A DNA stretch of 64,000 bases, taken from positions 1,493,782 to 1,557,781 of the forward strand of contig NZ_BMES01000001.1 in assembly GCF_014636935.1 (NCBI RefSeq), given 5' to 3'. The stretch comes from Alsobacter metallidurans. Lineage in GTDB: Bacteria; Pseudomonadota; Alphaproteobacteria; Rhizobiales; Beijerinckiaceae. Position 1 is the stretch's first letter; the number at the start of each line of letters is the position of its first letter. The translations under genes and the position numbers were made by a program. Under the pieces are notes generated by a model, which saw only the letters and a list, made by a program, of their open reading frames with translations, was not told the origin of the DNA and ran no database searches. Positions 47,903-55,753 of the stretch are shown piece after piece.

Positions 47903-48334
47903 TTACGCGGCAACGCGGCCTCCCTGGCGCAGCTCGGCCGGAATTATCACCACGAGACCTGCCTCAGTGATCTCGTACTCGGCCCGCACGGTTACGGCAG
48001 GGGCCACGATGTCGAGGGTGTCGCAGGGTAGGTTGAGCAGCAGGTCCTTAGACGCTCCCCAACACTTCACCTCGAGATCGGCGACGCTTTCGGTGCTGAC
48101 CAGCAAGAGCTTGCCGAAGTCGAGGCCCCGCCCGGCATGGACGCGAACGCGAGAGCCGGTACGCAGACCGAGCAGGTCGGCGGTGCTCGGCGAAATGCGG
48201 AGCAGGACGCGCCTGCTGCCACGGCTTACGGGGGCGAAGCGCACACCATCGAGCGGCCGTCTGCCGAGCGAAGCCCGTAGATTAGTCTGCGCTTTTTTCA
48301 GCGGCTGCCGAATGTCGAGGGGCTGGAAAGACAT
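47903..48334 (-). CDS. Phage hypothetical protein, beta-rich
   Basis: A 143-aa protein. SRRVLLRISPSTADLLGLRTGSRVRVHAG suggests a small AbrB/beta-barrel-like fold at about residues 40-70. A second beta-rich half follows (TVRAEYEITEAGLVVIIPAE). No named family is recognised. It is second in a leftward operon after 48367-48741. Confidence 0.6.
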   Translation of the reverse strand: MSFQPLDIRQPLKKAQTNLRASLGRRPLDGVRFAPVSRGSRRVLLRISPSTADLLGLRTGSRVRVHAGRGLDFGKLLLVSTESVADLEVKCWGASKDLLLNLPCDTLDIVAPAVTVRAEYEITEAGLVVIIPAELRQGGRVAA

Positions 48335-48366
48335 GGTCGGGAAGCTCCTTTCAGGGATGCGACGCC

Positions 48367-48741
48367 TTACTCGGCGGCGGCGAGGAACTCGGCGTCGCGG
48401 GAAGCGAGCTGCGCGGCCTTGATGGCGGCGCGGTGGGCAAGGACGCGGGGCATAAGGCGAGCGAAGGTGGTGAATCCCTCCACGGCGGCTTTCTCGATCA
48501 GGGCGGCGTCAGCGGCGCGATCTGCGAGCACCTGGGCGCGGTTGCGCCTGGCCAGGGCCCAAGCATGGCGGAGGGCGCTGGCAAGGCGGCTGCGGTCGAA
48601 GACGCGCTTCACCGTGAGCACCCCGTTTTTGTAGGAAGACTGCAAACGTGTGCAGTCGGCGATGGCCCGGGTCATGATCTGACCCCGGTCGTATTCGCCT
48701 GTGGGAGTCAGGAAAGCGGGGACATGCATCACGGCGGGCAT
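48367..48741 (-). CDS. Phage hypothetical protein, helical
   Basis: A 124-aa protein, alanine/arginine-rich and helical. The segment FDRSRLASALRHAWALARRNRAQ stands out. It is the first gene of the leftward early operon, with the paired promoter motif 26 bp upstream, so it may be an immediate-early product. Function unknown. Confidence 0.55.
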   Translation of the reverse strand: MPAVMHVPAFLTPTGEYDRGQIMTRAIADCTRLQSSYKNGVLTVKRVFDRSRLASALRHAWALARRNRAQVLADRAADAALIEKAAVEGFTTFARLMPRVLAHRAAIKAAQLASRDAEFLAAAE

Positions 48742-48766
48742 CCATTTCGCATTCGATGCCCGATAT

Positions 48767-48814
48767 TGCAGAAAAATGGATATTAGGACAAGTCAGAAAA
48801 CACAGAATTATGCA
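48767..48814 (-). promoter_or_regulatory. Phage paired promoter/operator motif, copy 2 (early leftward operon)
   Basis: TGCAGAAAAATGGA (48767) and ACAGAATTATGCA (48802) have CAGAA starts 34 bp apart. Read leftwards it lies 26 bp before the start at 48741. It matches copies 1 and 3 in both halves, while the spacer differs. Confidence 0.6.
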
Positions 48815-48891
48815 TTTAACACGCACAAGAACCCGCTATCGGAACAGTGATCGTTTGCAGGCAGGGGAGAAGGGCGGTGGGTGCGCCGGGC

Positions 48892-49674
48892 TCAGCGCAC
48901 CAGCAGACTTCTGTGCACCGAGATCGCCAGGCCGCGAATTTCAACGGTGAAATCCTCGCTGGCGCTCTCGCCTGAGGGGGTTAGCTCTAGGCGGGTATTG
49001 TAACGGTCCTCGGTGCTGTAACCTTCCAGCCAATGGCCCGCTGCTGTGACGCGCAAGCGCTTAACAGTGACCTCGACGAGACCTCCACGATTGCGCTCAA
49101 CGTGGACGAAGTCGCCGTCCGTGAGGGTGCCACGGTAGCTAAAATAGGGCACGCAGACGAGCGCATCGCCGTCCTGCGCGAGCTTGTTGATGCTATCGCC
49201 GCTTACCCGCAACGCGTATTGTTCCAGACGGTCAAAGCGGGTGTCGGGGATCGCCGGAATACCTTCGTGGCTTTCGACCCTGTCGTGTTCCATCCATGCT
49301 CCTGCGGCGATCACGCCGACGACCGGAACGTCCCGGATGGAGCTCGCCATCCTCTCGGCTGAGCTCCCACTTGGGGTGCCGCGAGGTGCTGGGTCAAGTA
49401 GGTTATTTCCCCCATTGGCGAGCATAGATGGAGATTTTAGGCCTAAAACTTGAAGAAGTTCATGCAGGTAGCTGGGTCTGACGATGCGTCCCGCCTCAAA
49501 TTCAGAAATTGCGCCCGCTGTGATCAACCCGGGCTGCTGCGCTATTAAACTCACCTTGTCGGCGAGCTCGCGGCGAGAAAGGCTCAGCTGCTCTCGCTTC
49601 TCTCGGACGATCTCTCGCAACTCCCGACCGCCAACCAAAATCGGGCGGCGCTTGCCCTCATCCACAGACTTCAT
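48892..49674 (-). CDS. Phage repressor, HTH plus S24 self-cleaving domain (LexA/CI-like)
   Basis: A 260-aa transcriptional repressor likely to maintain lysogeny. The N-terminal HTH reads LSRRELADKVSLIAQQPGLI then TAGAISEFEAG. The C-terminal S24 domain has a possible cleavage site A124-G125 (VIAAGAW), nucleophile S161 in RVSGDSINKLAQDGD and general-base K205 in EVTVKRL. Self-cleavage would depend on RecA filaments during DNA damage. It is divergent from the rightward genes across a control region. Confidence 0.9.
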   Translation of the reverse strand: MKSVDEGKRRPILVGGRELREIVREKREQLSLSRRELADKVSLIAQQPGLITAGAISEFEAGRIVRPSYLHELLQVLGLKSPSMLANGGNNLLDPAPRGTPSGSSAERMASSIRDVPVVGVIAAGAWMEHDRVESHEGIPAIPDTRFDRLEQYALRVSGDSINKLAQDGDALVCVPYFSYRGTLTDGDFVHVERNRGGLVEVTVKRLRVTAAGHWLEGYSTEDRYNTRLELTPSGESASEDFTVEIRGLAISVHRSLLVR

Positions 49675-50335
49675 GTTCGTGACCTTTCGGGAACAGCGAC
49701 ATCGTCCATGAGCCTGTCAGCTCCGCGCGGAGCTCTCCCCCCGCCGGCGACATCTCAGGTCTTGCAATACATTGCTGCAGATTGTCTTGCAAATCTGTAA
49801 AGCGGGAACTCCGCGATCTGCAAATGCTGACGACGGAAAAGGCGAAATTACAGTTTTCTGTTGCATGTCGCCGATCGCTCCTGCAATCTGGCGATGCACG
49901 GACAGCGCGGCGTAAGCCGCCTGTTTCTACCTCCCCGTTTCCGACGGGCGATCCGAGTGGCCGTCCGGGTAGACCAAGTCTCGCTGCCGCGCCTGGGGAG
50001 GGCGCCTTCCGGCTCTCGGGTAGGCCGGGGAGTGACATGCAGGGCCAAGCGAGACGCGAGGCGGCGGCGACGCTGCGCAGGCCCGGAATGAGCCGGGATC
50101 CGCAGCGCCCGTCACCACCGGGGGCGCGGAGGGAACCCAGGTTTCCTCCGCATCCCGGCGATCCTCGGTGGAATGACATCGCTGCGCCTCGGCCTTGGCC
50201 AAAATGGCCTGAGCCAAGCCCCCGAGGTGGTCCCAAGTCATTGTCTGTGCTCCAAAAAGCTAGACGTGACTTTGATCGAGAAATTTTTGCGCCGTTGCAA
50301 AAAGTCCCTGCGAATTTTGAAAAAAGGGCTCGGCC
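49675..50335. other. Phage immunity control region without a clear gene
   Basis: 661 bp between the repressor gene and the first clear rightward gene. The left third is AT-rich and contains repeated ATCTGCAA-type elements. A frame from 49824 reads rightwards for a long way, but its content is Arg/Pro/Ser-rich and looks non-coding. A short Cro-like gene was sought and not found. Confidence 0.5.
49776..49799. promoter_or_regulatory. Candidate repressor operator
   Basis: CAGATT-N8-AATCTG, a perfect 6-bp inverted repeat within TGCAGATTGTCTTGCAAATC, about 100 bp upstream of the repressor start. Related half-sites (ATCTGCAAAT near 49,817 and CTGCAATCTGG near 49,881) lie in the same AT-rich stretch. 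Confidence 0.45.
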
Positions 50336-50689
50336 ATGCCGAATTACGTGGAGGAAACAGCGGACCTGTTTGAGCAGCTGCTCCAGCTTGAGCGCCGGGG
50401 GCACGGCGACACAGACGCAGCGATGCACCGTCTATCGGCCAGGCACCGTTTGCCGAAGCGGCTCTTGTGGAGCCTGCGCTATCGCACGCCGAAGACCCTG
50501 CCTTGGGACTTCGTCGAAGACCTCAAGGCGGCCTACGCCGCAACCTGCAGAGCGCAAGCCGAGAGGCTGCTGCGGCAGGCCGACAAGCTGGGGGCAGCTG
50601 GTGGACTTAATGCGGATCGTCTGGGCCAGGTTCGAGCTTTGGCTGCTCGCCACCAGGCTCAAGTTCAACCATCGGAACCTTCGCAATGA
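50336..50689 (+). CDS. Phage hypothetical protein
   Basis: A 117-aa helical protein. LLQLERRGHGDTDAAMHRLS then ARHRLPKRLLWSLRYRTPKT suggests a small DNA-binding helix bundle. The ATG follows AAAAAGGG. Its stop overlaps the next gene by 4 bp, supporting it over a longer frame through the same DNA. First clear gene of the rightward operon. Confidence 0.65.
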   Translation: MPNYVEETADLFEQLLQLERRGHGDTDAAMHRLSARHRLPKRLLWSLRYRTPKTLPWDFVEDLKAAYAATCRAQAERLLRQADKLGAAGGLNADRLGQVRALAARHQAQVQPSEPSQ

Positions 50690-51168
50690 GCAATGACGAC
50701 AAGCCGCTGGCGCGACGGCGCCAGCTCGCGGTCTACGAGCGCAATAAGCGCTTCCCGACCATTCAGCCCAACCGCGACCGGCACATACTGCATATCGCTA
50801 CGCCGGGCTTTGGGCTGCCCAAGAACAGCCGCGAGGCGCTCGACCGCTCTGAGGAGCCCAACCTGGCCGTGATCCTGCAGGAGTGCCTCGCCAAGCACAT
50901 GCTGATGCTGCGCGACGTCGTTTCCAACCGGCAGACGCCCGACGCGCGGTACTGCCGGATGGAGTTCTACTCCCGGGCCCGGCACGAGACGCTGCACAGC
51001 TACCCTGTGATCGCCCACTTCATCTGCCGCAAGGATCACACCGCCGCGATGCACGGCGTGCGCCGGTTCGCGGCGATGCGGCAGTCCGGCCTCTGGCAGC
51101 GCTACGAGACGGTGCTGGTGGCGCGGCGCGAGCTCGCCCGCGAGCAGGAAGCGCGGACGGCGGCATGA
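50686..51168 (+). CDS. Phage hypothetical protein
   Basis: A 160-aa basic protein. Distinctive stretches are YERNKRFPTIQPNRDRHILH, MEFYSRARHETLHSYPVIAH and FICRKDHTAAMHGVRRFAAM. No named domain is recognised. It overlaps the genes on both sides by 4 bp, so it belongs to a coupled rightward operon leading to replication genes. Confidence 0.62.
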   Translation: MSNDDKPLARRRQLAVYERNKRFPTIQPNRDRHILHIATPGFGLPKNSREALDRSEEPNLAVILQECLAKHMLMLRDVVSNRQTPDARYCRMEFYSRARHETLHSYPVIAHFICRKDHTAAMHGVRRFAAMRQSGLWQRYETVLVARRELAREQEARTAA

Positions 51169-51395
51169 GCTTCTTCGGCCCGACCACCTTCACGCCCCGC
51201 ACCAAGGACATCGCCCGCCACGCCGACGTCGTCCGCGACATCGAGCGCAAAAGCGGCCGGGACGCCGCCTTGCGGGTCGCGACCGCCGCCATGGAGGGCA
51301 TGGCCGCCTGGATCATCACCGCCGTGGGGCCGCGCGAGTGCCTCGCCGTGCTCGATCGGATCAAGACCGACCTCATCAACTCAACCCGCTCGTAA
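51165..51395 (+). CDS. Phage hypothetical protein, small
   Basis: A 76-aa protein: FTPRTKDIARHADVVRDIER through AWIITAVGPRECLAVLDRIK. Helical, no recognised domain. The ATG overlaps the previous stop (ATGA). Confidence 0.55.
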   Translation: MSFFGPTTFTPRTKDIARHADVVRDIERKSGRDAALRVATAAMEGMAAWIITAVGPRECLAVLDRIKTDLINSTRS

Positions 51396-51404
51396 GGCCC
51401 TCCC

Positions 51405-51704
51405 GTGACTGATCCCATCTACCGTCCCCAGCCCGCCCTGCTGCCCAGCGCGGCCGACCTCAAGGCCCGCCTCATCGCCGCCAAGACTGGCGACGTTTTC
51501 ATCTACCACCACGGCTTCCTGAGCGCCGATCGCGAGCACTGCGCGACCGTGCACGCCATCGGGCAGACCGCCTCCAAGATGGCCGAGCTGGGCCATGCCA
51601 CGCTGCGCCAGCGCAAGCTCAGGAACATGCTCTACGCCTACGAGCTGCGGGTGACGACCACCCACGCGGAGCGCCAAGCCCTGCGAGAGCCCGCACAGGC
51701 ATGA
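51405..51704 (+). CDS. Phage hypothetical protein, small
   Basis: A 99-aa protein with a GTG start at 51405: VFIYHHGFLSADREHCATVH then a basic helix GHATLRQRKLRNMLYAYELR. The last part may be a short wHTH. Overlaps the next gene by 4 bp. No family recognised. Confidence 0.55.
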   Translation: MTDPIYRPQPALLPSAADLKARLIAAKTGDVFIYHHGFLSADREHCATVHAIGQTASKMAELGHATLRQRKLRNMLYAYELRVTTTHAERQALREPAQA

Positions 51705-52123
51705 GTCCGATTTCCAGAAATCTGCAAAGACGAGTGCGGGCCAAGATGGTCCCGCGCGCCAATGAGGACGCGATCCAGATCGCGATTGTCACCTATCTGC
51801 GGATGGTGCTGCCGCGCGTCGCCAAGGTGTTCCATGTCCCCAATGGCGGCAAGCGGAACAAATCTGAGGCCGCCAAGCTGAAAGCGATGGGCGTGCTGCC
51901 GGGCGTGCCGGACATCCTGATCATGGTGCCGCCTGGGCGGCTCTATCTGGCCGAAGTGAAGTCGGGCAAGGGCACGCTCGAGCCAGAGCAGCAGGAGTTC
52001 GCTCGCGAGGCCCTGCAGATGGGCTTTGGCTGGTGCTGCGTCCGCTCCATCGACGACATGCGCAAGGCGCTGGCGGTGTGGCAGGTCGAGACCTGCGACG
52101 CCTCCTTGGGGAGCCTCGTCTAG
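51701..52123 (+). CDS. VRR-NUC domain nuclease
   Basis: A 140-aa PD-(D/E)XK-type nuclease of the VRR-NUC family, common in phage replication modules as a structure-specific nuclease. The core is VPNGGKRNKSEAAKLKAMGV, LPGVPDILI (catalytic D) and LYLAEVKSGKGTLEPEQQEF (ExK). It lies immediately before the replication gene. Confidence 0.88.
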   Translation: MSPISRNLQRRVRAKMVPRANEDAIQIAIVTYLRMVLPRVAKVFHVPNGGKRNKSEAAKLKAMGVLPGVPDILIMVPPGRLYLAEVKSGKGTLEPEQQEFAREALQMGFGWCCVRSIDDMRKALAVWQVETCDASLGSLV

Positions 52124-52125
52124 CC

Positions 52126-53190
52126 ATGGCCGCTCTGCCGTACATGCCGCTCTACGTCGCCGATTATCTCGCCGACGCGGCCCACCTCACCGCGGCAGGG
52201 CATGGCGCCTACCTGCTCCTCATGATGACGTACTGGCAGCGTGGCGAGCCGCTGCCGGCCGACGACCGCAAGCTGGCGCGGATCGCCAGAATGACGGACG
52301 CCGAGTGGGCCGAGGTGCGGCCCGACGTCGCCGAGTTCTTCCGCGAGGAGGACGGTCGCTGGTTCCAGCCTCGAATCGAGCGCGAGCTGGAAAAGGTCAG
52401 GGACAAGTCCGAGATCGCTCGCAGCGCCGGGCAGGCTTCGGCCGCACGTCGGGCCAGCAAAGGCGGCAACGCCCGTTCAACGGACGATCAACGGACGTCC
52501 AACGAGGATCAGGGCGCCGCGCAAGCATTCGGTGGCCAAGCGAGCGCAAGCGTGCAGGGGACCGACCCCAGCCAGAGCGCCAGCATCCCGCCCACCCCAC
52601 GATCTGAGGCAAATGGCAACGCCCGTACAACGAGCGCTGAACGGACGCTCAACGGGCGTTCAACGGACGCTCAACGGACGTTCAACCATACAGATACAGA
52701 TACAGAGAAAGAAAGAGAGAGGGAGAACGCGGGCGCGCAAGCGCTGGCGGGTGACGCGGGCAGGCAGAAGCCCGTCGCGATCACGGCCAAGCCGGCCGCC
52801 CAGCCCGACCCCTTCGAGGCGTTCTGGGCGCTCTACCCGAAGCGCCCCGGCAACCCTCGCAAGCCAGCTGCCGAGAAATTTGCGGCCGCGCTGAAACGCG
52901 GCGTGGATCCCATGGCGATCGTGGAGGGCGTGCGCCGCTATGCGCTGAGCCGAGAGGGCGAAGATCCGACCTACACGGCGATGGCGTCGACCTGGCTGCA
53001 CCAGGAGCGCTGGACCGTCGACTTCACGCCCGCCCGCCCCACCACCCGCCAGCCTGCTCAGGGAAAGCCCAATGAACTCGCCAACGCCTTCGACCGCCTT
53101 GACGCCCGGATCGCCGCAGCGCGTGCGGGAGCACGTGGCGAGGATCGAGGCGACCACACCGAGCTCGAACTGCGAGCTGCTGCCGGTTGA
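52126..53190 (+). CDS. Phage replication protein with DUF1376 domain, carries iterons
   Basis: A 354-aa lambda-O-like initiator by position and layout. N-terminal DUF1376: YMPLYVADYLADAAHLTAAG and WQRGEPLPADDRKLARIARM. A long low-complexity linker (about 108-205, rich in Arg/Ser/Thr/Asn) is encoded by 11-bp DNA repeats. The C-terminal domain has FEAFWALYPKRPGNPRKPAA and ASTWLHQERWTVDF, typical of phage replication proteins. The DNA of the linker is probably the origin. It overlaps the next gene by 119 nt. Confidence 0.82.
   Translation: MAALPYMPLYVADYLADAAHLTAAGHGAYLLLMMTYWQRGEPLPADDRKLARIARMTDAEWAEVRPDVAEFFREEDGRWFQPRIERELEKVRDKSEIARSAGQASAARRASKGGNARSTDDQRTSNEDQGAAQAFGGQASASVQGTDPSQSASIPPTPRSEANGNARTTSAERTLNGRSTDAQRTFNHTDTDTEKERERENAGAQALAGDAGRQKPVAITAKPAAQPDPFEAFWALYPKRPGNPRKPAAEKFAAALKRGVDPMAIVEGVRRYALSREGEDPTYTAMASTWLHQERWTVDFTPARPTTRQPAQGKPNELANAFDRLDARIAAARAGARGEDRGDHTELELRAAAG
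52467..52510 (+). repeat. 11-bp iteron block 1 (four units)
   Basis: Four head-to-tail 11-bp units: CAACGCCCGTT, CAACGGACGAT, CAACGGACGTC, CAACGAGGATC. The outer two are degenerate. The 11-bp phase places each unit on the same face of the helix, as initiator-binding iterons need. Confidence 0.8.
52617..52682 (+). repeat. 11-bp iteron block 2 (six units) and purine-rich tract: candidate replication origin
   Basis: Six consecutive 11-bp units with consensus CAACGGACGNT, from CAACGCCCGTA at 52617 to CAACGGACGTT ending at 52682. They are followed by an A-rich/purine tract (52684-52727, CAGATACAGATACAG then GAAAGAAAGAGAGAG) that could melt easily. Lambda has its origin in the same place: iterons inside the initiator gene followed by an AT/purine-rich segment. 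Confidence 0.75.
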
Positions 53191-53650
53191 CGCCTGCCGG
53201 GCGGTTCTGGAGGCCGCCGATCGCGCCATGGCGCTGCCGCAGCCCGAGGAGGCCGCCCAGCTCGCGCGCACCATGATCGGCGTCTATCCGAAGGCCGACG
53301 TCACCGACCCCGACGTCTACGCTACGGCGGTGGCGGGCACGCTGGCGGAGTTCCCGGCCCATGTCGCCCGCAAGGTGGCGAGCCCCGTGCACGGCTTGCC
53401 CAGCCGCCAGAAATTCCTGCCGCGCATCGCCGAGATCAGGGAAGCCTGTGAGGCCGAGGTCGCGCGCCAGAAGACGATCGCCTCCCGCGCCCGCTGGATG
53501 ATCAAGGAGCGCGAGCGCCGCGAAAAGGAAGCCGCCGAGCGCGCCTCTTGGGAGGGACGCCGAATCGACCCCGCCCGGGTCGACGCCATCCTCGCCGGCA
53601 TCTTCAAACCGGACACCAAAACCGCCACTCTACCCATCGAAGGAGCCTGA
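53072..53650 (+). CDS. Phage replication-module protein, possible helicase-loader analogue
   Basis: A 192-aa protein. LARTMIGVYPKADVTDPDVY through EFPAHVARKVASPVHGLPSR then KFLPRIAEIREACEAEVARQ, followed by a basic coiled coil. It lies directly after the initiator gene and overlaps it by 119 nt, as lambda P follows O. Assignment as a loader is by position, with no motif to confirm it. Confidence 0.6.
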   Translation: MNSPTPSTALTPGSPQRVREHVARIEATTPSSNCELLPVDACRAVLEAADRAMALPQPEEAAQLARTMIGVYPKADVTDPDVYATAVAGTLAEFPAHVARKVASPVHGLPSRQKFLPRIAEIREACEAEVARQKTIASRARWMIKERERREKEAAERASWEGRRIDPARVDAILAGIFKPDTKTATLPIEGA

Positions 53651-53653
53651 CCC

Positions 53654-53953
53654 ATGGCGGGAAGCGGCAACAAAGTGAGGCGGGCGCTCGGCAAGTACCG
53701 GCGCACCATCACAGACGGCCACAAAGCTATGCCGCTGAGCGGCCGGGCGCTGTGGCACTTCGTCTGCCAGGTCAGCGTGGTGGAAACCGGCCTCGTCGAG
53801 TGCGCCAAGGGCCGGGGCCCTGCAGGCGCTCGCCGCCGAGCTGGACAAGACCCAGACCGGTTCGGCGTGGGCCAGGGCGCGCGAGATCGTCAAGGCCCGC
53901 ATCGCCAACGCCGCAAAGCTCCTCCCCAAGCCTACGCGCCATTGAGGCCCTGA
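53654..53953 (+). CDS. Phage protein, apparently frameshifted
   Basis: The open frame gives 99 aa beginning MAGSGNKVRRALGKYRRTIT then GRALWHFVCQVSVVETGLVE. After about residue 56 it turns Arg/Pro/Gly-rich. One frame over, the DNA encodes ALQALAAELDKTQTGSAWAR then AREIVKARIANAAKLLPKP and stops at 53945, which looks far more protein-like. The switch point is near 53,820 in CCAAGGGCCGGGGCC. Either an indel or a programmed shift; only the first half is well supported. Confidence 0.5.
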   Translation: MAGSGNKVRRALGKYRRTITDGHKAMPLSGRALWHFVCQVSVVETGLVECAKGRGPAGARRRAGQDPDRFGVGQGARDRQGPHRQRRKAPPQAYAPLRP

Positions 53954-54573
53954 TGATGCCCTTTCCCCTTGCCCCAGAAGTAGAAGACCGGCTGCGCATT
54001 GCGCTGCGGCTGGCCGCCGAGACCGCTTTTCAGGCCGGGGACGAGGACGTCCAGCCTGCCGACCTGGTGCGCGCTCTGTTCGAGGACGCCATGAAGGTCC
54101 TGCGCCAGCTCCCCGACAAGGAGAGCGGCTGGCTTTACGTCATCCGCTCGCCGTCGCCGGCCGTCTCTTACACCCAGGCCGAGGTGTGGGTCGCATGGGC
54201 CGAGACCATGGAGCAGATCCGAAAGGGCGAGTATTCCAGCGACGTCCTGGTCCGGACCCGCTCGCCCAACGCCAAGGAGATCGCCCGCATGGAGGCGGTG
54301 TTCGAGCTGCGGCACCTGCTGCGCGGGCGCAACCTCGCGCGGGACTGGAAAATCCTGTGCCGGCTGGCCGACGGGACAGACTACAGAAAACTGGCCCGCT
54401 CCATGGAGTGCTCGCGCCAAACAATCTACCACGTCCGCGAGATGCAATCTGAGGCGATTGCTCACCGTTTGCTGCACCTGATGCCGCTGGAGGTGAGCAT
54501 GCCACGCGCGAGCGGAAAAAAATATCCAGAAAACTGCAAAAGACCGTTGGAAAAATCCGCCGTTTCAGAGTAG
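53953..54573 (+). CDS. DUF6362-like phage regulator
   Basis: A 206-aa protein. The middle (LVRALFEDAMKVLRQLPDKE; SYTQAEVWVAWAE) and the C-terminal HTH (WKILCRLADGTDYRKLARSM then ECSRQTIYHVREMQSEA) match the plan of DUF6362 proteins of alphaproteobacterial phages. These are proposed to act as transcription regulators of late genes or terminase partners. The start shares bases with the preceding stop (TGATG). Confidence 0.68.
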   Translation: MMPFPLAPEVEDRLRIALRLAAETAFQAGDEDVQPADLVRALFEDAMKVLRQLPDKESGWLYVIRSPSPAVSYTQAEVWVAWAETMEQIRKGEYSSDVLVRTRSPNAKEIARMEAVFELRHLLRGRNLARDWKILCRLADGTDYRKLARSMECSRQTIYHVREMQSEAIAHRLLHLMPLEVSMPRASGKKYPENCKRPLEKSAVSE

Positions 54574-55054
54574 GTTTTCCGCCACGATCGACGCACTGCG
54601 CCGCACCCGAATCATCCCCCTCCAGCCCGGCCTCGCGCCGGGCTTTTCCGTTTCCGTGCTACCCCATCGCGGGGGTGTCCGGCCGCGTCTCCAGACCCGA
54701 AAACTGTAGAAGACGCGCCGCGACGGGCGCCGCTGAGCCTTGACCGCTCGGGGCGCCCACCTTTCGCTGTCCTCTAACGCCGAACCCGCCATGACCGAGG
54801 AAGACGACTTCGAGCCATGGCCGTGGCGCAGGACGCCCAGCTGATCAAGGGCCACAAGGCCCGTGTGAGGGCCGCCGCCGCAGCGGTGGCCGCCCCCAAG
54901 TTCTAGCCCTTCGCAAGGGCGAGCCGGCAGGATCCCTCCCGCGCTCTTAGGCCAACGCCACCGTGCGTCTCTCACCCGAGCGCCAGCAAGGGTCTGTCCG
55001 GTTCCCCGCCGCAGCGTTGCGTAGGCGGCGGGGACGCGGACCTGGAGTGTTCCC
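54574..55054. other. Intergenic with terminator; one very small possible gene
   Basis: 481 bp. A terminator sits at 54624-54648. A 29-aa frame at 54817-54906 (MAVAQDAQLIKGHKARVRAA) has no ribosome site. Otherwise nothing convincing. Confidence 0.5.
54624..54648 (+). terminator. Rho-independent terminator ending the replication operon
   Basis: AGCCCGGC and GCCGGGCT form an 8-bp stem with a short CTCGC loop, followed by TTTCC. It lies 50 bp after the DUF6362-like gene. Confidence 0.75.
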
Positions 55055-55171
55055 ATGAAAGTCGACAACAATCTGGTTGCGCTCGCCTGCGTCATCGGGG
55101 CGGCATGCGTTGCGAGCAGCGGCCATGACGGCTGGGGCTGGCTCCTGTTTATCGCCGTCGTGGCGCTCTGA
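55055..55171 (+). CDS. 38-aa phage membrane protein
   Basis: MKVDNNLVALACVIGAACVA then SSGHDGWGWLLFIAVVAL. Two short hydrophobic helices are joined by a Gly-rich turn. GGAG lies about 9 bp upstream of the ATG. Too short for family assignment; similar mini-proteins are common in phage accessory operons. Confidence 0.55.
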   Translation: MKVDNNLVALACVIGAACVASSGHDGWGWLLFIAVVAL

Positions 55172-55229
55172 TGGACATCGTCTTCCGGCGTCCCAGCCCG
55201 TCCGAAGGCTAACGGTAGCCGGATGTCCG

Positions 55230-55349
55230 CTGGCCCCGCTCGATCTCATCTTCCGTGCCACCGTGCTCCCCTGGCCGATCTGGGCGGGCTATTGCTTCTC
55301 GTGCCTGGAGCCGCCCTATGTCGCGCACGGACGAGGCCCTGCAGTCTGA
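55230..55349 (+). CDS. Possible 39-aa membrane protein with CTG start
   Basis: The frame reads LAPLDLIFRATVLPWPIWAG then YCFSCLEPPYVAHGRGPAV. The hydrophobic, tryptophan-containing sequence looks like a real membrane peptide. The only start in place is a CTG (CTGGCCCCG) with a weak upstream site. It overlaps the next gene by 32 nt. Confidence 0.3.
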   Translation: MAPLDLIFRATVLPWPIWAGYCFSCLEPPYVAHGRGPAV

Positions 55350-55572
55350 CGCCGTCACGATTATGGCGCTGATGGCCGCCCTCCAGGTCGCCTTCGAGCA
55401 GACCATTCCAACAGCCCAGGCCGCGCCGCTGCTGCGCAAGATGGTGGCGGCGATGAAGGCGACCGAGACCACCGACTACAGTTACGGCGTCGAAGCGACG
55501 GGCATCACCGAAGCCATCCAGTGCCTGGTCCAGTGCGCGGATCGCGCCATAAACGCGAGGGCGAGCGCGTGA
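55318..55572 (+). CDS. Phage hypothetical protein
   Basis: An 84-aa helical protein: DEALQSDAVTIMALMAALQV then AFEQTIPTAQAAPLLRKMVA. No domain recognised. Its stop overlaps the GTG of the next gene. Confidence 0.55.
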   Translation: MSRTDEALQSDAVTIMALMAALQVAFEQTIPTAQAAPLLRKMVAAMKATETTDYSYGVEATGITEAIQCLVQCADRAINARASA

Positions 55573-55742
55573 TCCCCTTCCGCAAGCTGACGCCCGCCAA
55601 GCTGGGGCAAGCGCCGCAACCGAAAAAGGCGCCCCGACCGGCGAAGGTCGGAGCGCATGTATCCTCCAAGCCCAAGGCGCGGACCGGGAAGAAGCCTCAC
55701 CGTTTCCAGACGGTCTCGTCCGCTTCGTCGGTAACGAGGTAG
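55569..55742 (+). CDS. Small basic phage protein
   Basis: A 57-aa Lys/Arg/Pro-rich protein (PFRKLTPAKLGQAPQPKKAP) starting with GTG that overlaps the previous stop (GTGA). Unstructured in appearance; may bind nucleic acid. Ends the short rightward accessory operon and is convergent with 55754-55912. Confidence 0.45.
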   Translation: MIPFRKLTPAKLGQAPQPKKAPRPAKVGAHVSSKPKARTGKKPHRFQTVSSASSVTR

Positions 55743-55753
55743 GCCTCGGCCTT

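Noticed and set aside
49782-50696. 304-codon rightward frame over the control region
   Set aside because: The content is low-complexity Arg/Pro/Ser, and it conflicts with the better-supported, translationally coupled gene at 50336-50689.
52467-52682. The 11-bp repeats as a CRISPR-like array
   Set aside because: The units are contiguous with no spacers and lie inside a coding frame; iterons explain them better.
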